A program made the translations under genes and the position numbers. A stretch of 64,000 nt of DNA from CAVQRB01 sp963715055 (GTDB lineage: Bacteria > Pseudomonadota > Alphaproteobacteria > Rhodobacterales > Rhodobacteraceae), in contig CAVQRB010000018.1 of assembly GCA_963715055.1 (NCBI GenBank), forward strand, positions 186,001 to 250,000. Direction: 5' to 3'. Within the stretch, counting starts at the first letter, position 1, and each line of letters starts with the position of its first letter. Of the stretch, positions 7,764-16,431 are shown piece after piece. The notes under the pieces were generated by a model that did no database searches, was not told the origin of the DNA, and saw nothing but the letters and a program-made list of their open reading frames with translations.

Positions 7764-9005
7764 ATGGGCCGCTCCTTCGGACTGGCCGCTTATCGCGCGC
7801 TGTCGCGGCGCTCGGCCAACCCGGGCTTTGCGCCTTCGGGGCCCCGACCAAAAGGGCAACTCGTCTGGATACAGGTTTCCGAGCCCTCGAAGATCGCCGC
7901 CATTTTCGATCTCGCCGACCGGATCGCTGCCGCGCGCGACCGGGTGAGCCTGATGATCACGCTTGTCGAAAAGCCGGATCCGGACCTTGTCGGGCAGGCA
8001 AAAGCCAAGGCGATCCTGCTAGAGCAGACCCCGTCGGAGCATCCCGAAGCCGTCGCCGCCTTTCTTGCCCACTGGCGCCCGGACCTCTGCATCTGGACCT
8101 GGGGCGGCATCCGCCCTAACCTCGTCCAACAGGCCCGCGCCGCGGGGTGCCCCACAGCACTCATCGACGCCGACACCAAGGGGTTCGACGGGCGCCGCGA
8201 CCGCTGGCTGCCGGAAGTGTCGCGCATCCTGCTCTCGGAATTCATCGCCATCCTCTTACGCTCGGCATCTGCGCGGCAGCGGCTGATGGCTCTTGGGCTT
8301 CCCGAAGACAAGCTGACCCTGACCCCGCCCCTTCAGGCCGGCGGCAAGGCGCTCAATTGCGAGGATTCGGATCTGGCCGAAATGTCGTCCATGTTGGGCG
8401 GACGCCCGGTCTGGCTGGCTACCGGCGTGCAGGAAGAGGAGGTCATGACCATCCTCTCTGCGCATCGGCAGGCACTGCGGCTGTCGCACCGGCTTCTCCT
8501 GATCCTGCATCCTGCATCGACCGCCCTCGCCGAGCGTGTCCGCCAGAAGGCCGTCGAGGAGGGCTTCCGGCTCTGTGTCTGGTACGAAGGTGCCGTCCCG
8601 GATGACAACACGCAAATCCTGCTGAGCGACGATGCCCGCGACCTGGGCCTCTTCTACCGGGTGGCCCCGGTTTCCTTTCTGGGCAGTTCGCTGGCGTCGG
8701 GCCACGGCGGGCAGAATCCTTTCGAGGCAGCGGCGCTGGGATCAGCCGTGCTCTACGGACCGAACGTCCGGCGGTTTCTGCCTTTCTATACCAGGCTTGC
8801 CAATGCAGGTGCGGCACGGATCGTGAACGACGCCCAGACCCTCGGCACCGCCGTGATCCGCCTGATCTCCCCCGATCAGGCCGCAGCGATGGCCCATGCG
8901 GGCTGGGACGTGATCAGCGAAGGGGCCGATGTGATCGACCGCGTGGTTGCGCTGGTCGAGAAATCCCTCGACGAAAAGGAAGGCCGTCCGAATGCGCGCC
9001 CCTGA
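7764..9005 (+). CDS. waaA: 3-deoxy-D-manno-octulosonic acid (Kdo) transferase
   Basis: Transfers Kdo from CMP-Kdo to the lipid A precursor at the cytoplasmic face of the inner membrane. The 413-residue protein shows the GT30/GT-B layout: ALGLPEDKLTLTPPLQAGGK in the linker, LILHPAST in the C-terminal domain, and GHGGQNPFEAAALGSAVLYGP, the CMP-Kdo-binding block. The N-terminal catalytic segment is unusual: where most WaaA read WxHAxSxGE, this one reads LVWIQVSEPSK, so the glutamate is shifted. It overlaps lpxK by 14 bases, consistent with translational coupling. Confidence 0.85.
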   Translation: MGRSFGLAAYRALSRRSANPGFAPSGPRPKGQLVWIQVSEPSKIAAIFDLADRIAAARDRVSLMITLVEKPDPDLVGQAKAKAILLEQTPSEHPEAVAAFLAHWRPDLCIWTWGGIRPNLVQQARAAGCPTALIDADTKGFDGRRDRWLPEVSRILLSEFIAILLRSASARQRLMALGLPEDKLTLTPPLQAGGKALNCEDSDLAEMSSMLGGRPVWLATGVQEEEVMTILSAHRQALRLSHRLLLILHPASTALAERVRQKAVEEGFRLCVWYEGAVPDDNTQILLSDDARDLGLFYRVAPVSFLGSSLASGHGGQNPFEAAALGSAVLYGPNVRRFLPFYTRLANAGAARIVNDAQTLGTAVIRLISPDQAAAMAHAGWDVISEGADVIDRVVALVEKSLDEKEGRPNARP

Positions 9006-9988
9006 CTTCTGGTTCACAGCACCTGAGCGCCCCGCCCTCGCCGCCCGGCTGTTGCAGCCCTTGGGCTGGCTTTACGCGCAAGGCACGGCACGCAGGCTGC
9101 GCAACGGCACGCCCCTCAAACTCGATGTGCCGGTGGTCTGCATCGGCAACCTCAACGCCGGCGGCACCGGCAAGACGCCCACCGTCATCGCCGTTCTGGA
9201 CATTCTGACGTCGGCCTTTCACCGCCCGCATGTCGTCACCCGCGGCTATGGCGGCAAGCTGACCGGCCCGGTGCGCGTCGATCCGGCCAAGCACGTCGCC
9301 GCGGATGTGGGCGACGAGCCTTTGCTGCTTTCCGCCTTCGCCGAGGTCTGGGTCGCCCGCGACCGCGCCGCAGGCGGCAGAGGCAGCGCAGGAAGCCGGG
9401 GCCACGGTCGTGGTGCTCGACGACGGCTTCCAGAATCCGTCGCTGCACAAGGACATGAGTATCGTCGTCGTCGATGCCGGCCGCGGTTTCGGCAACGGGC
9501 GCTGCCTGCCCGCCGGGCCCTTGCGCGAACCGGTCGATGTGGGCCTCGCCCGTGCCGACCTGCTGCTGTCGATCGGCGAGGCGCAGGCGCAGGCGGGGTT
9601 CGATACGACGGTCCTGCCCCACGGCCTGCCGCACCAGCGCGCTCGGCTCCTGCCGCTGCAGACCGGTATGGACTGGACCGATACGAAGGTCGTGGCCTTT
9701 GCCGGCATCGGGCATCCGGAAAAGTTCTTCGCGACGCTGCGCGGGCTGGGCGCCGATCTGGTGCTCGCCGAGGCGCTGGAAGATCACCAGCCGCTGTCTG
9801 CCGCCCTGATGAGCCGTCTGCAGGCGCAGGCGCAGACCCATGGCGCGCAGCTTGTGACCACCGAAAAGGACGCCGTGCGACTGCCCGCGTCCTTTCGCAG
9901 CAAGGTGATCACCCTGCCCGTGCGCCTCGAACTGGCGGATGACCCTCAGCCACTTCGCGACCTCCTGCGCGCCTTGCCTGCACCGTGA
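8992..9988 (+). pseudogene. lpxK: Tetraacyldisaccharide 4'-kinase LpxK, frameshifted as sequenced
   Basis: LpxK phosphorylates the 4' position of the lipid A disaccharide at the inner membrane. The first part (8992 to about 9373) holds the P-loop GNLNAGGTGKTP and the RGYGG motif. The remainder, one frame over, holds VVVLDDGFQNPSLHKD, RCLPAGPLREP, FAGIGHPEKF and the LVTTEKDAVRLP end. The join is at CAGGCGGCAG near 9373, where one extra G breaks the frame. Both halves are well conserved, and LpxK is normally essential, so either a base-call error or a suppressed frameshift is likely. RBS AAGGAAGG precedes the ATG. Confidence 0.85.
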
Positions 9989-9991
9989 CGT

Positions 9992-11110
9992 CTAGGGCGC
10001 GTCGTCTTCGCCCAACTTCGGCGCAGGCCGCTTCAGAACAAGCTCCGCTTCCGAGAAGCTGAAGGGGGATCGCACCCCCGGCACCCCGTCGAGCTTGAGC
10101 TCCATGCCCCGGGCGCGGACCTGCGGGTCGGCCATCACCTCGGCCATGTCGTTGATCGGCCCGGCGGGCACGCCTTCGGCCTCGCAGGCCGCCAGAAGAT
10201 CGGCGCGCGTGCGTTTCAGGGTCGCATCGGTGAGCCGCGCGATCATTTCCGCGCGATGCGCGAGGCGGTCCACGTTCTTGAGGAATTTCGGCGCTTCTGC
10301 CATCTCCTGCAGGCCAAGAAGCTTGCAAAGCTTGCGATATTGCCCGTCATTGCCAGTCGCGATGATGATATGCCCGTCCGCACAATCGAAGACCTGATAG
10401 GGCGCAAGGTTGAGATGCGCGTTGCCCATGCGTTTCGGCGGCACTCCCGTGGTCAGGTAGTTCAGCGCCTGGTTCGACGTGATCGCCACCGCCACATCCA
10501 GCAGCGCCATGTCGATATGCTGCCCGCGCCCGGTGCTGGCACGCTGGTGGACGGCGGCAAGGATCGCCGTCGTGGCATAGACCCCCGTCAGGATGTCGGT
10601 GATGGCGATGCCGTATTTCTGCGGCTGGCCTTCGGGCTCGCCGGTCACGGACATCAGGCCCGACATGCCCTGAATGATGAAATCGTAGCCCGCCCGCGGC
10701 GCGTAAGGCCCGTCATGGCCGAAACCGGTGATCGAGCAATAGATCAACCGCGGAAAATCTCGCGACAAAGTCTCGTAGTCCAGCCCGTATTTCGCAAGCC
10801 CCCCGGTCTTGAAGTTCTCGATCAGGATATCCGCATCGCCAAGCAACGCGCGTACCTTTTCCTGCCCCTCTTCGGTCCGGAAATCCGCCGTGACGGATTT
10901 CTTGCCGCGGTTCGTGGAGTGGAAATAGGCCGCCGAGACATCCTCACCGCGCGTCACGAAAGGCGGGCCCCACTGGCGCGTGTCATCGCCTTCGGGGCTT
11001 TCCACCTTGATCACTTCGCAGCCAAGATCGGCCAGCGTCTGACCGGCCCAGGGCCCCGCGAGCACCCGCGCCAGTTCGACGACCTTGAGACCGGCGAGTG
11101 GAGCCGCCAT
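9992..11110 (-). CDS. CaiB/BaiF family CoA-transferase
   Basis: Class III CoA-transferase of 372 residues, moving CoA between acyl-CoA and a carboxylic acid in the cytoplasm. Family marks: LARVLAGPWAGQTLADLGCEVIKVE near residue 13, DILIENFKTGGLAKYGLDY near 94, and RAGYDFIIQGMSGLMSVTG near 139 with the expected catalytic aspartate in GYD. The acyl substrate is not predictable. Its ATG overlaps the TAA of the DsbA-like gene by one base, so it is the last gene of the dciA-dsbA-CaiB run on the minus strand, and it converges with lpxK. Confidence 0.88.
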   Translation of the reverse strand: MAAPLAGLKVVELARVLAGPWAGQTLADLGCEVIKVESPEGDDTRQWGPPFVTRGEDVSAAYFHSTNRGKKSVTADFRTEEGQEKVRALLGDADILIENFKTGGLAKYGLDYETLSRDFPRLIYCSITGFGHDGPYAPRAGYDFIIQGMSGLMSVTGEPEGQPQKYGIAITDILTGVYATTAILAAVHQRASTGRGQHIDMALLDVAVAITSNQALNYLTTGVPPKRMGNAHLNLAPYQVFDCADGHIIIATGNDGQYRKLCKLLGLQEMAEAPKFLKNVDRLAHRAEMIARLTDATLKRTRADLLAACEAEGVPAGPINDMAEVMADPQVRARGMELKLDGVPGVRSPFSFSEAELVLKRPAPKLGEDDAP

Positions 11111-11781
11111 TACTGCGCCGCGGCGTCCAGCAGTTCCACCATTTCCGCATAGGGCATATTGGCATATTTCTTGCCGTTGATCACAAAGGTCGGCGTGCTG
11201 TCGACACCGTCCGCGCCAGCCTTCTCCTGATACCAGGCCACCAGCGTCCGCGCCTTGTCGGCATCCTGCAGACAGGCTTCCATGGTCGCGTCTTCAAGTC
11301 CCGCGAGCCTGCCGATCTTGCGCAGCTCCTCCACGATGGCCGCAGGCTCGCCTGCCTGCGCCCACTCCGACTGGCCCGCGTAGATCAGATCCGTCATGCC
11401 GAAAAACTTCTCCGGCGAGCCTGCACAACGCGCGATCATCGAGGCCCAGAGGCCGTAGCGGTCGAAGTAGACCTCGCGGTAGATGAAGTTGATCTTGCCG
11501 GTGTCGATGTAATCCGCCTTCAACTCCTTGTAGGGTCCGGCGTGAAAGGCCGCGCAATGCGGGCAGGTGAAGCTGGCATATTCGATCACCGTCACCGGCG
11601 CATCGGGGTTGCCCAGTGACATGTCCTCGATCACGGAGGTGTCGATTTCCGCGTTCTGCTCCTGCGCGTTCGCCGCGCCGAAGGGATCGGCGGGGGCGAC
11701 GGAAGGGCCGGGGCTGGTCACGAACCACGCGCCAAGGCCAAGTACCGCGACAGCGGCGGAGACGATCATCATACGAGACAT
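11110..11781 (-). CDS. DsbA family thioredoxin-fold protein
   Basis: Periplasmic thiol-disulfide oxidoreductase of 223 residues. It has an N-terminal hydrophobic anchor or signal (MIVSAAVAVLGLGAWFV), then the strand VIEYASFTCPHCAAFH with a CPHC active site, and a cis-proline region STPTFVINGKKY near the C-terminus. This is the DsbA/BdbD-like type found next to mutY and dciA in Rhodobacterales. It is probably cotranscribed with the upstream DciA-like gene (11-base gap) and overlaps the CaiB gene by one base. Confidence 0.9.
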   Translation of the reverse strand: MSRMMIVSAAVAVLGLGAWFVTSPGPSVAPADPFGAANAQEQNAEIDTSVIEDMSLGNPDAPVTVIEYASFTCPHCAAFHAGPYKELKADYIDTGKINFIYREVYFDRYGLWASMIARCAGSPEKFFGMTDLIYAGQSEWAQAGEPAAIVEELRKIGRLAGLEDATMEACLQDADKARTLVAWYQEKAGADGVDSTPTFVINGKKYANMPYAEMVELLDAAAQ

Positions 11782-11792
11782 GAGTTTCCCTT

Positions 11793-12302
11793 TTATCGGT
11801 TTGATTTCATAAGAATGTTGGTTCCAAGCCGGGCCAGCGCCTCGCGCAGCCCGGCATCGCCGACCGGCCCGACCGCTTCCCGGGCCTTCTCCCGCAGCAC
11901 GGGATCGGCCGGCGTTGCTTCCGGCTTGGTCTTGCCATGGCGGAAATCCACCTGCCCTTCGGCAAAACCGGTGGCGGCTGTCTGGGTGATCCGGACCCGC
12001 GCAATGGCGTTGTAACCGTAGATGCCATTCACCCGCGCGCGCAGCTGTTCCTTCTGCATTTCCAGCATCGGCGCATTGGCCCCGGTGGTCAGCACCGTCA
12101 GCGTCGCCCCCATGCCGCCGCGACCGTAGCTGATCTCGACCGGGCGGGAGATCGCGGCGACCTCTTCGCCCGCCACTTCGACCCATTGCGTCAAAAGCCG
12201 GCTCTGCGCAAAGCCACGCTTCTCGGAGGCCTCCCGGATGCGGGTGGTCAGGAGGCTCGACGTGCGGGTGAACCCTTTTGTACTGGCGCGGCGCGGTGAC
12301 AT
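11793..12302 (-). CDS. DciA-like DUF721 domain-containing protein
   Basis: A 169-residue cytoplasmic protein with the DUF721/DciA core (LLTQWVEVAGEEVAAISRPVEISYGRGG and LRARVNGIYGYNAIARVRIT). DciA proteins help load the replicative helicase DnaB in bacteria without DnaC; in this clade the gene is regularly paired with mutY. RBS AAGGGAAG lies upstream of the ATG at 12302. It is divergent from mutY across an 83-base gap that must hold both promoters. Confidence 0.85.
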   Translation of the reverse strand: MSPRRASTKGFTRTSSLLTTRIREASEKRGFAQSRLLTQWVEVAGEEVAAISRPVEISYGRGGMGATLTVLTTGANAPMLEMQKEQLRARVNGIYGYNAIARVRITQTAATGFAEGQVDFRHGKTKPEATPADPVLREKAREAVGPVGDAGLREALARLGTNILMKSNR

Positions 12303-12385
12303 CGCTATCTTCCCTTTGACCTTCGCGCATCATAGCGGCTTGGCGCGGCAGTACCAGACAAACCAAAATGACCGGAGCATAAAGA

Positions 12386-13454
12386 TTGCGTGACCTGACC
12401 ATGGCACCTGATGCGCTAAGCGACAGTCTTCTGGACTGGTATGACGTTCATGCGCGCGATCTGCCTTGGCGCGTGGCGCCGCAGGACCGCAAGGCGGGCG
12501 TCCTGCCCGACCCCTACCGCGTCTGGCTCTCCGAAATCATGCTGCAGCAGACGACCGTGGCGACGGTTCGGGATTATTTCGAGCGCTTCATCACCCGCTG
12601 GCCGACCGTGAACGATCTCGCCGCGGACGCAAGATGCCGATGTCATGGGCGAATGGGCCGGGCTTGGCTACTACGCCCGCGCGCGCAACCTGCTGAAGTG
12701 CGCGCGCACGGTCGTCGATAACCATGCCGGGATCTTTCCCGCCGATCACGCGGCACTGCTGAAACTTCCGGGTATAGGCCCCTATACCGCTGCGGCGCTC
12801 GGCTCCATCGCCTTCGACCAGCCCTATGCGGTGCTCGACGGCAATGTGGAGCGGGTGATGGCACGACTCTTCGATATTCACACGCCCTTGCCCGAGGCGA
12901 AACCCGACCTGATGGCGCGGGCCGAGATGCTGACACCCGAGCAAAGGCCCGGCGATTACGCGCAGGCGGTGATGGACCTCGGGGCCACGATCTGCACACC
13001 GAAATCGCCCGCCTGCGGCATCTGTCCCTGGCGCGAGCCCTGCGCCGCACGCGCACGCGGCACCGCCCCGGAACTGCCGAAGAAAACGCGCAAGAAGACG
13101 AAACCCGTGCGGCAGGGCACGGTCTATCTCGGACAGCGCGCCGATGGCGCCTGGCTGCTGGAAACGCGGCCCGACAAGGGGCTGCTGGGCGGCATGCTGG
13201 GCTGGCCCGGCACGGCCTGGATCGATGCCGCCGAACCTGCGCCCGACACGCCGCCGCCCTGCGCCGGCGACTGGGAGGCGTTGCCGGGCGAGGTGCGCCA
13301 CACCTTCACGCATTTCCACCTGATCCTGCAGGTCCGCACCGCCCTCTTGCCGCTCGATGCGGCCCCACTGCGCGGCGACTTCCTGCCACGGGCGGAGTTC
13401 CGCCCATCCGACCTGCCCACGGTCATGCGCAAGGCCTATGATCTCGCCCGTTAG
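12386..13454 (+). pseudogene. mutY: A/G-specific adenine glycosylase MutY, frameshifted as sequenced
   Basis: MutY removes adenine mispaired with 8-oxoguanine. The N-terminal part (DWYDVHARDLPWR, YRVWLSEIMLQQTTVATV) is in one frame up to about 12628. The rest is in the next frame: MGEWAGLGYYARARNL, the helix-hairpin-helix LPGIGPYTAAA, the catalytic aspartate in VLDGNVERV, the 4Fe-4S set C-x6-C-x2-C-x5-C (CTPKSPACGICPWREPC) and a Nudix-like C-terminal domain. One surplus base between about 12625 and 12632 explains the break. Start is TTG 12386 (CCGGAG upstream) or ATG 12401. All functional motifs survive, so an error in the sequence is plausible. Confidence 0.85.
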
Positions 13455-13522
13455 CGCCGCGTTAGGCTTGGCGCGGCTAGGCAAGCTGCGCTACAGAGCA
13501 ACCACCCCAGCCGGACAGTGCC

Positions 13523-14674
13523 ATGACCCCTGACGCAAGATACATCCCCTTTGCCGACCTCACGCGGCTGTCGCGTGCCGCACCCTTCTGGATCTCGCTG
13601 CTGCTGCCGCCGCTGGCCTGGTACGGCGCCTTCAAGGGCGGCTGGGCGGTGCTGCTCCTGCCTGTGGTGACATGGTTCCTGTTCTCCGCCCTCGACGTGG
13701 CCTCTGGGCGCGACACGTCCAATGCCGACCCCGAGACCCCGGCGAAGGCGCTCTTCTGGTATCGCGCGGTCACACTGGTCTGGGCGCCGCTGCAGGCGGG
13801 GATGCTCTTCGGCCTCCTGTGGTACGTGCCGCAGGCCGATCACCTGAGCACGGCGGAACGGATCGGCCTCTTCTTCGGCGTCGGCGTGATCACCGGCACC
13901 ATCGGCATCAACTACAGCCATGAGCTGATGCACCAGAAGAACCGCGTCGAGCGCGGTTTCGCCGACCTGCTGCTCGCCATGGTGCTCTATTCGCATTTCC
14001 GCTCCGAGCACCTGCTGGTGCACCACCGTTATGTCGGCACGCCGCGCGACCCGGTCACCGCACGCTACAACGAAGGTTTCCACCGCTTCTATCCGAGAGT
14101 GTTGCGCCAGTCTCTCGTCTCCGCCTTCAAGGCCGAACGCGACAAGCTCGCGCGCAAGCAGCTGCCCTGGCACGACCTGCGCAATCCCTTCTTCCGCTAC
14201 TGGGCGTTGCAGGCGGGCTGCCTCGCGCTCGCCGGCATCCTCGGCGGCTGGTCCGGTTTCGGGCTCTTCCTTGTGCAGGCCGGCACCGCCATCTGGCAGC
14301 TGGAACTTGTCAATTACATCGAACACTACGGGCTGACGCGCCGCCATCTGGGCGCCGGCAAATACGAACATGTGCAGCCGCATCATTCCTGGAACGCCGA
14401 TCACCGCGCCTCGAACTGGCTGCTGATCAACCTGCAACGCCACTCCGACCACCACTTCAAGCCCGACCGCCGTTTTCCGGTGCTTCAGACCTACGACAGC
14501 GCCAAGGCGCCGCTGCTGCCCTATGGTTACCCGGTAATGACCATGGCCGCGATGGTGCCGCCGCTCTGGCGCCGGATCATGAACCCGCGGGTGAAAGCCT
14601 GGCGCAGAACCTACTACCCCGACATCCAGGACTGGAATGCCTACAACAAGGCGACCAACCCGCCGCCGCGGTAA
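13523..14674 (+). CDS. AlkB-type alkane 1-monooxygenase / membrane fatty acid hydroxylase
   Basis: Integral-membrane non-haem di-iron hydroxylase of 383 residues. The histidine boxes are intact: NYSHELMHQ near 131, HLLVHHRYVGTPRDP near 164, and LQRHSDHHFKPDRR near 307. The AlkB-specific NYIEHYGL lies between the second and third boxes near 271. At least four hydrophobic helices flank them. The enzyme would insert oxygen at a terminal methyl group using electrons from a rubredoxin, which is not encoded nearby. Medium-chain alkanes or fatty acids are both possible substrates. It follows mutY by about 70 bases. Confidence 0.85.
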   Translation: MTPDARYIPFADLTRLSRAAPFWISLLLPPLAWYGAFKGGWAVLLLPVVTWFLFSALDVASGRDTSNADPETPAKALFWYRAVTLVWAPLQAGMLFGLLWYVPQADHLSTAERIGLFFGVGVITGTIGINYSHELMHQKNRVERGFADLLLAMVLYSHFRSEHLLVHHRYVGTPRDPVTARYNEGFHRFYPRVLRQSLVSAFKAERDKLARKQLPWHDLRNPFFRYWALQAGCLALAGILGGWSGFGLFLVQAGTAIWQLELVNYIEHYGLTRRHLGAGKYEHVQPHHSWNADHRASNWLLINLQRHSDHHFKPDRRFPVLQTYDSAKAPLLPYGYPVMTMAAMVPPLWRRIMNPRVKAWRRTYYPDIQDWNAYNKATNPPPR

Positions 14675-14819
14675 TGTATGGCTCCTGTCGATTTTCTCTG
14701 AATATTTGAGCCTGTTCGGGCACTTTTTCAACCGCCAAAACTGAACGGATTGCCGCCCTTGCATTCGTTTTGGCACCTATCGAATAGCATTTTTCAGGCT
14801 TCGAAAACTGGAGGGTGCA

Positions 14820-15041
14820 ATGCTCAGATTTGTTTTGGCGGGTTTGGGCTGGCTTCTGGTAGTGTCCTCTACCTTCAACATCGCAATCAAACTGTTTGGG
14901 AGTGATTGGGCAGTCGCGCGGTACGCTGGGAGCGATCGCAATTTAGACTCACCATTTATTGGATTGGCAATTGGATTGGTCTTCCTCGCGCTCAGCCAGA
15001 TACTGAAAAAGCTGGATGATGTTCTGCAACGCGGTGAGTGA
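14820..15041 (+). CDS. Small two-helix membrane protein, unknown
   Basis: A 73-residue protein with two predicted transmembrane helices (about 3-25 and 45-62), separated by a polar loop and ending in a charged tail (KKLDDVLQRGE). CTGGAGG sits seven bases before the ATG. Base composition here and in the 145 bases upstream is visibly more AT-rich than in neighbouring genes, which may mark a recent arrival. No family recognised. Confidence 0.6.
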   Translation: MLRFVLAGLGWLLVVSSTFNIAIKLFGSDWAVARYAGSDRNLDSPFIGLAIGLVFLALSQILKKLDDVLQRGE

Positions 15042-15142
15042 CATCAGAAACAGGCGCGTGAAGACAAAAGGCGAAGATGCTGGAACTGGCGCAAAGGTCT
15101 GATCCGTGGATCCAGACCGCTGTAAAATCCTGTTTCACATTC

Positions 15143-15169
15143 AAAAAAAACCCCGCCACAAGGGCGGGG
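15143..15169 (-). terminator. Rho-independent terminator of ccrM
   Basis: On the minus strand a 7-bp GC stem (CCCCGCC 15151-15157 with GGCGGGG 15163-15169) is followed by eight T (the A run 15143-15150 on the plus strand). It lies about 75 bases past the ccrM stop. Confidence 0.88.
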
Positions 15170-15242
15170 TCAGGGGGGTGCCCATCACAGGCAGCCTCGC
15201 ACACAAGGCCACAGGCACCGGCGGTGTTCGTTTATCTGAAAA

Positions 15243-16340
15243 TCAGCTGTCCATCTCCGAGCGGATCTGCTGGCGCAGCACGTCGATAGGGACCATGTCG
15301 CCATCGCGTTTGAAGGTCCAATAGGTCCAGCCGTTGCAACTCGGCGCCTTTTCGAAGGCCGCTCCCACCTGGTGGATCGACCCTCGGACTTCGCCGCCGA
15401 TCAACGTACCATCGGCGCGCACCTTCGCGACCTTGCCGCGCGGCGAATAGAGCGCCTCGCCCGGCCGCAGCATGCCGCGCTCGACAAGCTGACCGAAGGG
15501 AATACGCGGCTCGGCACGCTTGGAGGCGCTGACCTGCAACGCCTCGCGGTCGAACTTGCGCACCCGCGCAATCCGCTTCTCGGCCACGCGGCGGTAGGCT
15601 TCCTCGCGCTCGATCCCGATGAAATCGCGCCCCAGCATCTTGGCCACGGCCCCGGTGGTCCCGGTGCCGAAGAACGGATCGAGGATCACGTCGCCCGGAT
15701 TGGTGGAACCCACCAGCACCCGGTGCAGCAGGCTTTCGGGCTTTTGCGTCGGATGCGCCTTGTCGCCGTGGTCGTCCTTCAGCCGCTCGTGCCCGGTGCA
15801 GATCGGCAGCACCCAGTCCGAACGCATCTGGATGCCCTCGTTCAGCGCCTTCAAGGCCTCGTAGTTGAAGGTGTATTTGCTGGCCTCGTCGCGCCCCGCC
15901 CAGATCATCGTCTCATGGGCATTGGTGAAACGCTTGCCGCGGAAGTTCGGCATCGGATTCGACTTGCGCCAGACCACGTCATTCAGGATCCAGTAGCCCT
16001 GATCCTGCAACACGGCCCCCACTCGGAAGATGTTGTGATAGCTGCCGATCACCCAGATCGCGCCATTCGGCTTGAGCACCCGCCGCGCCGCCTTGAGCCA
16101 GGCGCGGGTGAAGTCGTCATAGGCCTGGAAGCTGGAAAACTGGTCCCAATGGTCGTCCACCGCATCGACGCGGCTGTTGTCCGGCCGGTGCAGGTCGCCC
16201 TTCAGTTGCAGGTTATAGGGCGGATCGGCGAAGATCAGATCCACCGACGCTTCGGGCAGTCCGTTCATCACCTCGATGCAGTCGCCCGCGAGGATCGTGT
16301 TCAAGGGAAGCGCCGCAGCGCCCTTGGTCTTTGTCATCAT
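15243..16340 (-). CDS. ccrM: CcrM-type DNA adenine methyltransferase (GANTC)
   Basis: Cell-cycle-regulated beta-class N6-adenine methylase, solitary (no restriction partner), expected to methylate GANTC. Motif IV DPPYNL occurs near residue 40 and motif I DPFFGTGTTG near 212, the beta-class order. The C-terminal 80 residues (GMLRPGEALYSPRGKVAKV to GWTYWTFKRDG) are the RAMA-type extension seen in CcrM. The ATG at 16340 has GAGG upstream. Three GANTC sites lie in the 90 bases before the gene. It follows rnhB on the same strand and has its own terminator. Confidence 0.93.
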   Translation of the reverse strand: MMTKTKGAAALPLNTILAGDCIEVMNGLPEASVDLIFADPPYNLQLKGDLHRPDNSRVDAVDDHWDQFSSFQAYDDFTRAWLKAARRVLKPNGAIWVIGSYHNIFRVGAVLQDQGYWILNDVVWRKSNPMPNFRGKRFTNAHETMIWAGRDEASKYTFNYEALKALNEGIQMRSDWVLPICTGHERLKDDHGDKAHPTQKPESLLHRVLVGSTNPGDVILDPFFGTGTTGAVAKMLGRDFIGIEREEAYRRVAEKRIARVRKFDREALQVSASKRAEPRIPFGQLVERGMLRPGEALYSPRGKVAKVRADGTLIGGEVRGSIHQVGAAFEKAPSCNGWTYWTFKRDGDMVPIDVLRQQIRSEMDS

Positions 16341-16392
16341 CTTCTGCCTCTGGTCCCGGTGCATTTTGCACTCGTTGGTTGAGGACCAAGAT

Positions 16393-16431
16393 GAGTCAAA
16401 GCCGATTCGCCGTCAATTTCTTTTTTGAATC
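16393..16431. promoter_or_regulatory. Cluster of three GANTC sites before ccrM
   Basis: GAGTC at 16393-16397, GATTC at 16404-16408 and GAATC at 16427-16431 lie within 39 bases of the ccrM upstream region. The pentamer is expected only about once per 300 bases at this composition. Methylation feedback on ccrM is known in Caulobacter; here it is inferred. Confidence 0.6.

Noticed and set aside
14690..14720. Second copy of the gene-end motif (GAATATTTGAGCC)
   Set aside because: Only the ATATTTGAG core matches; the CCGGCGGG part is absent, so the likeness may be chance.
15042..15242. Possible tRNA or small RNA in the 200-base gap before ccrM's end
   Set aside because: No cloverleaf arms are found; the only structure is the ccrM terminator.
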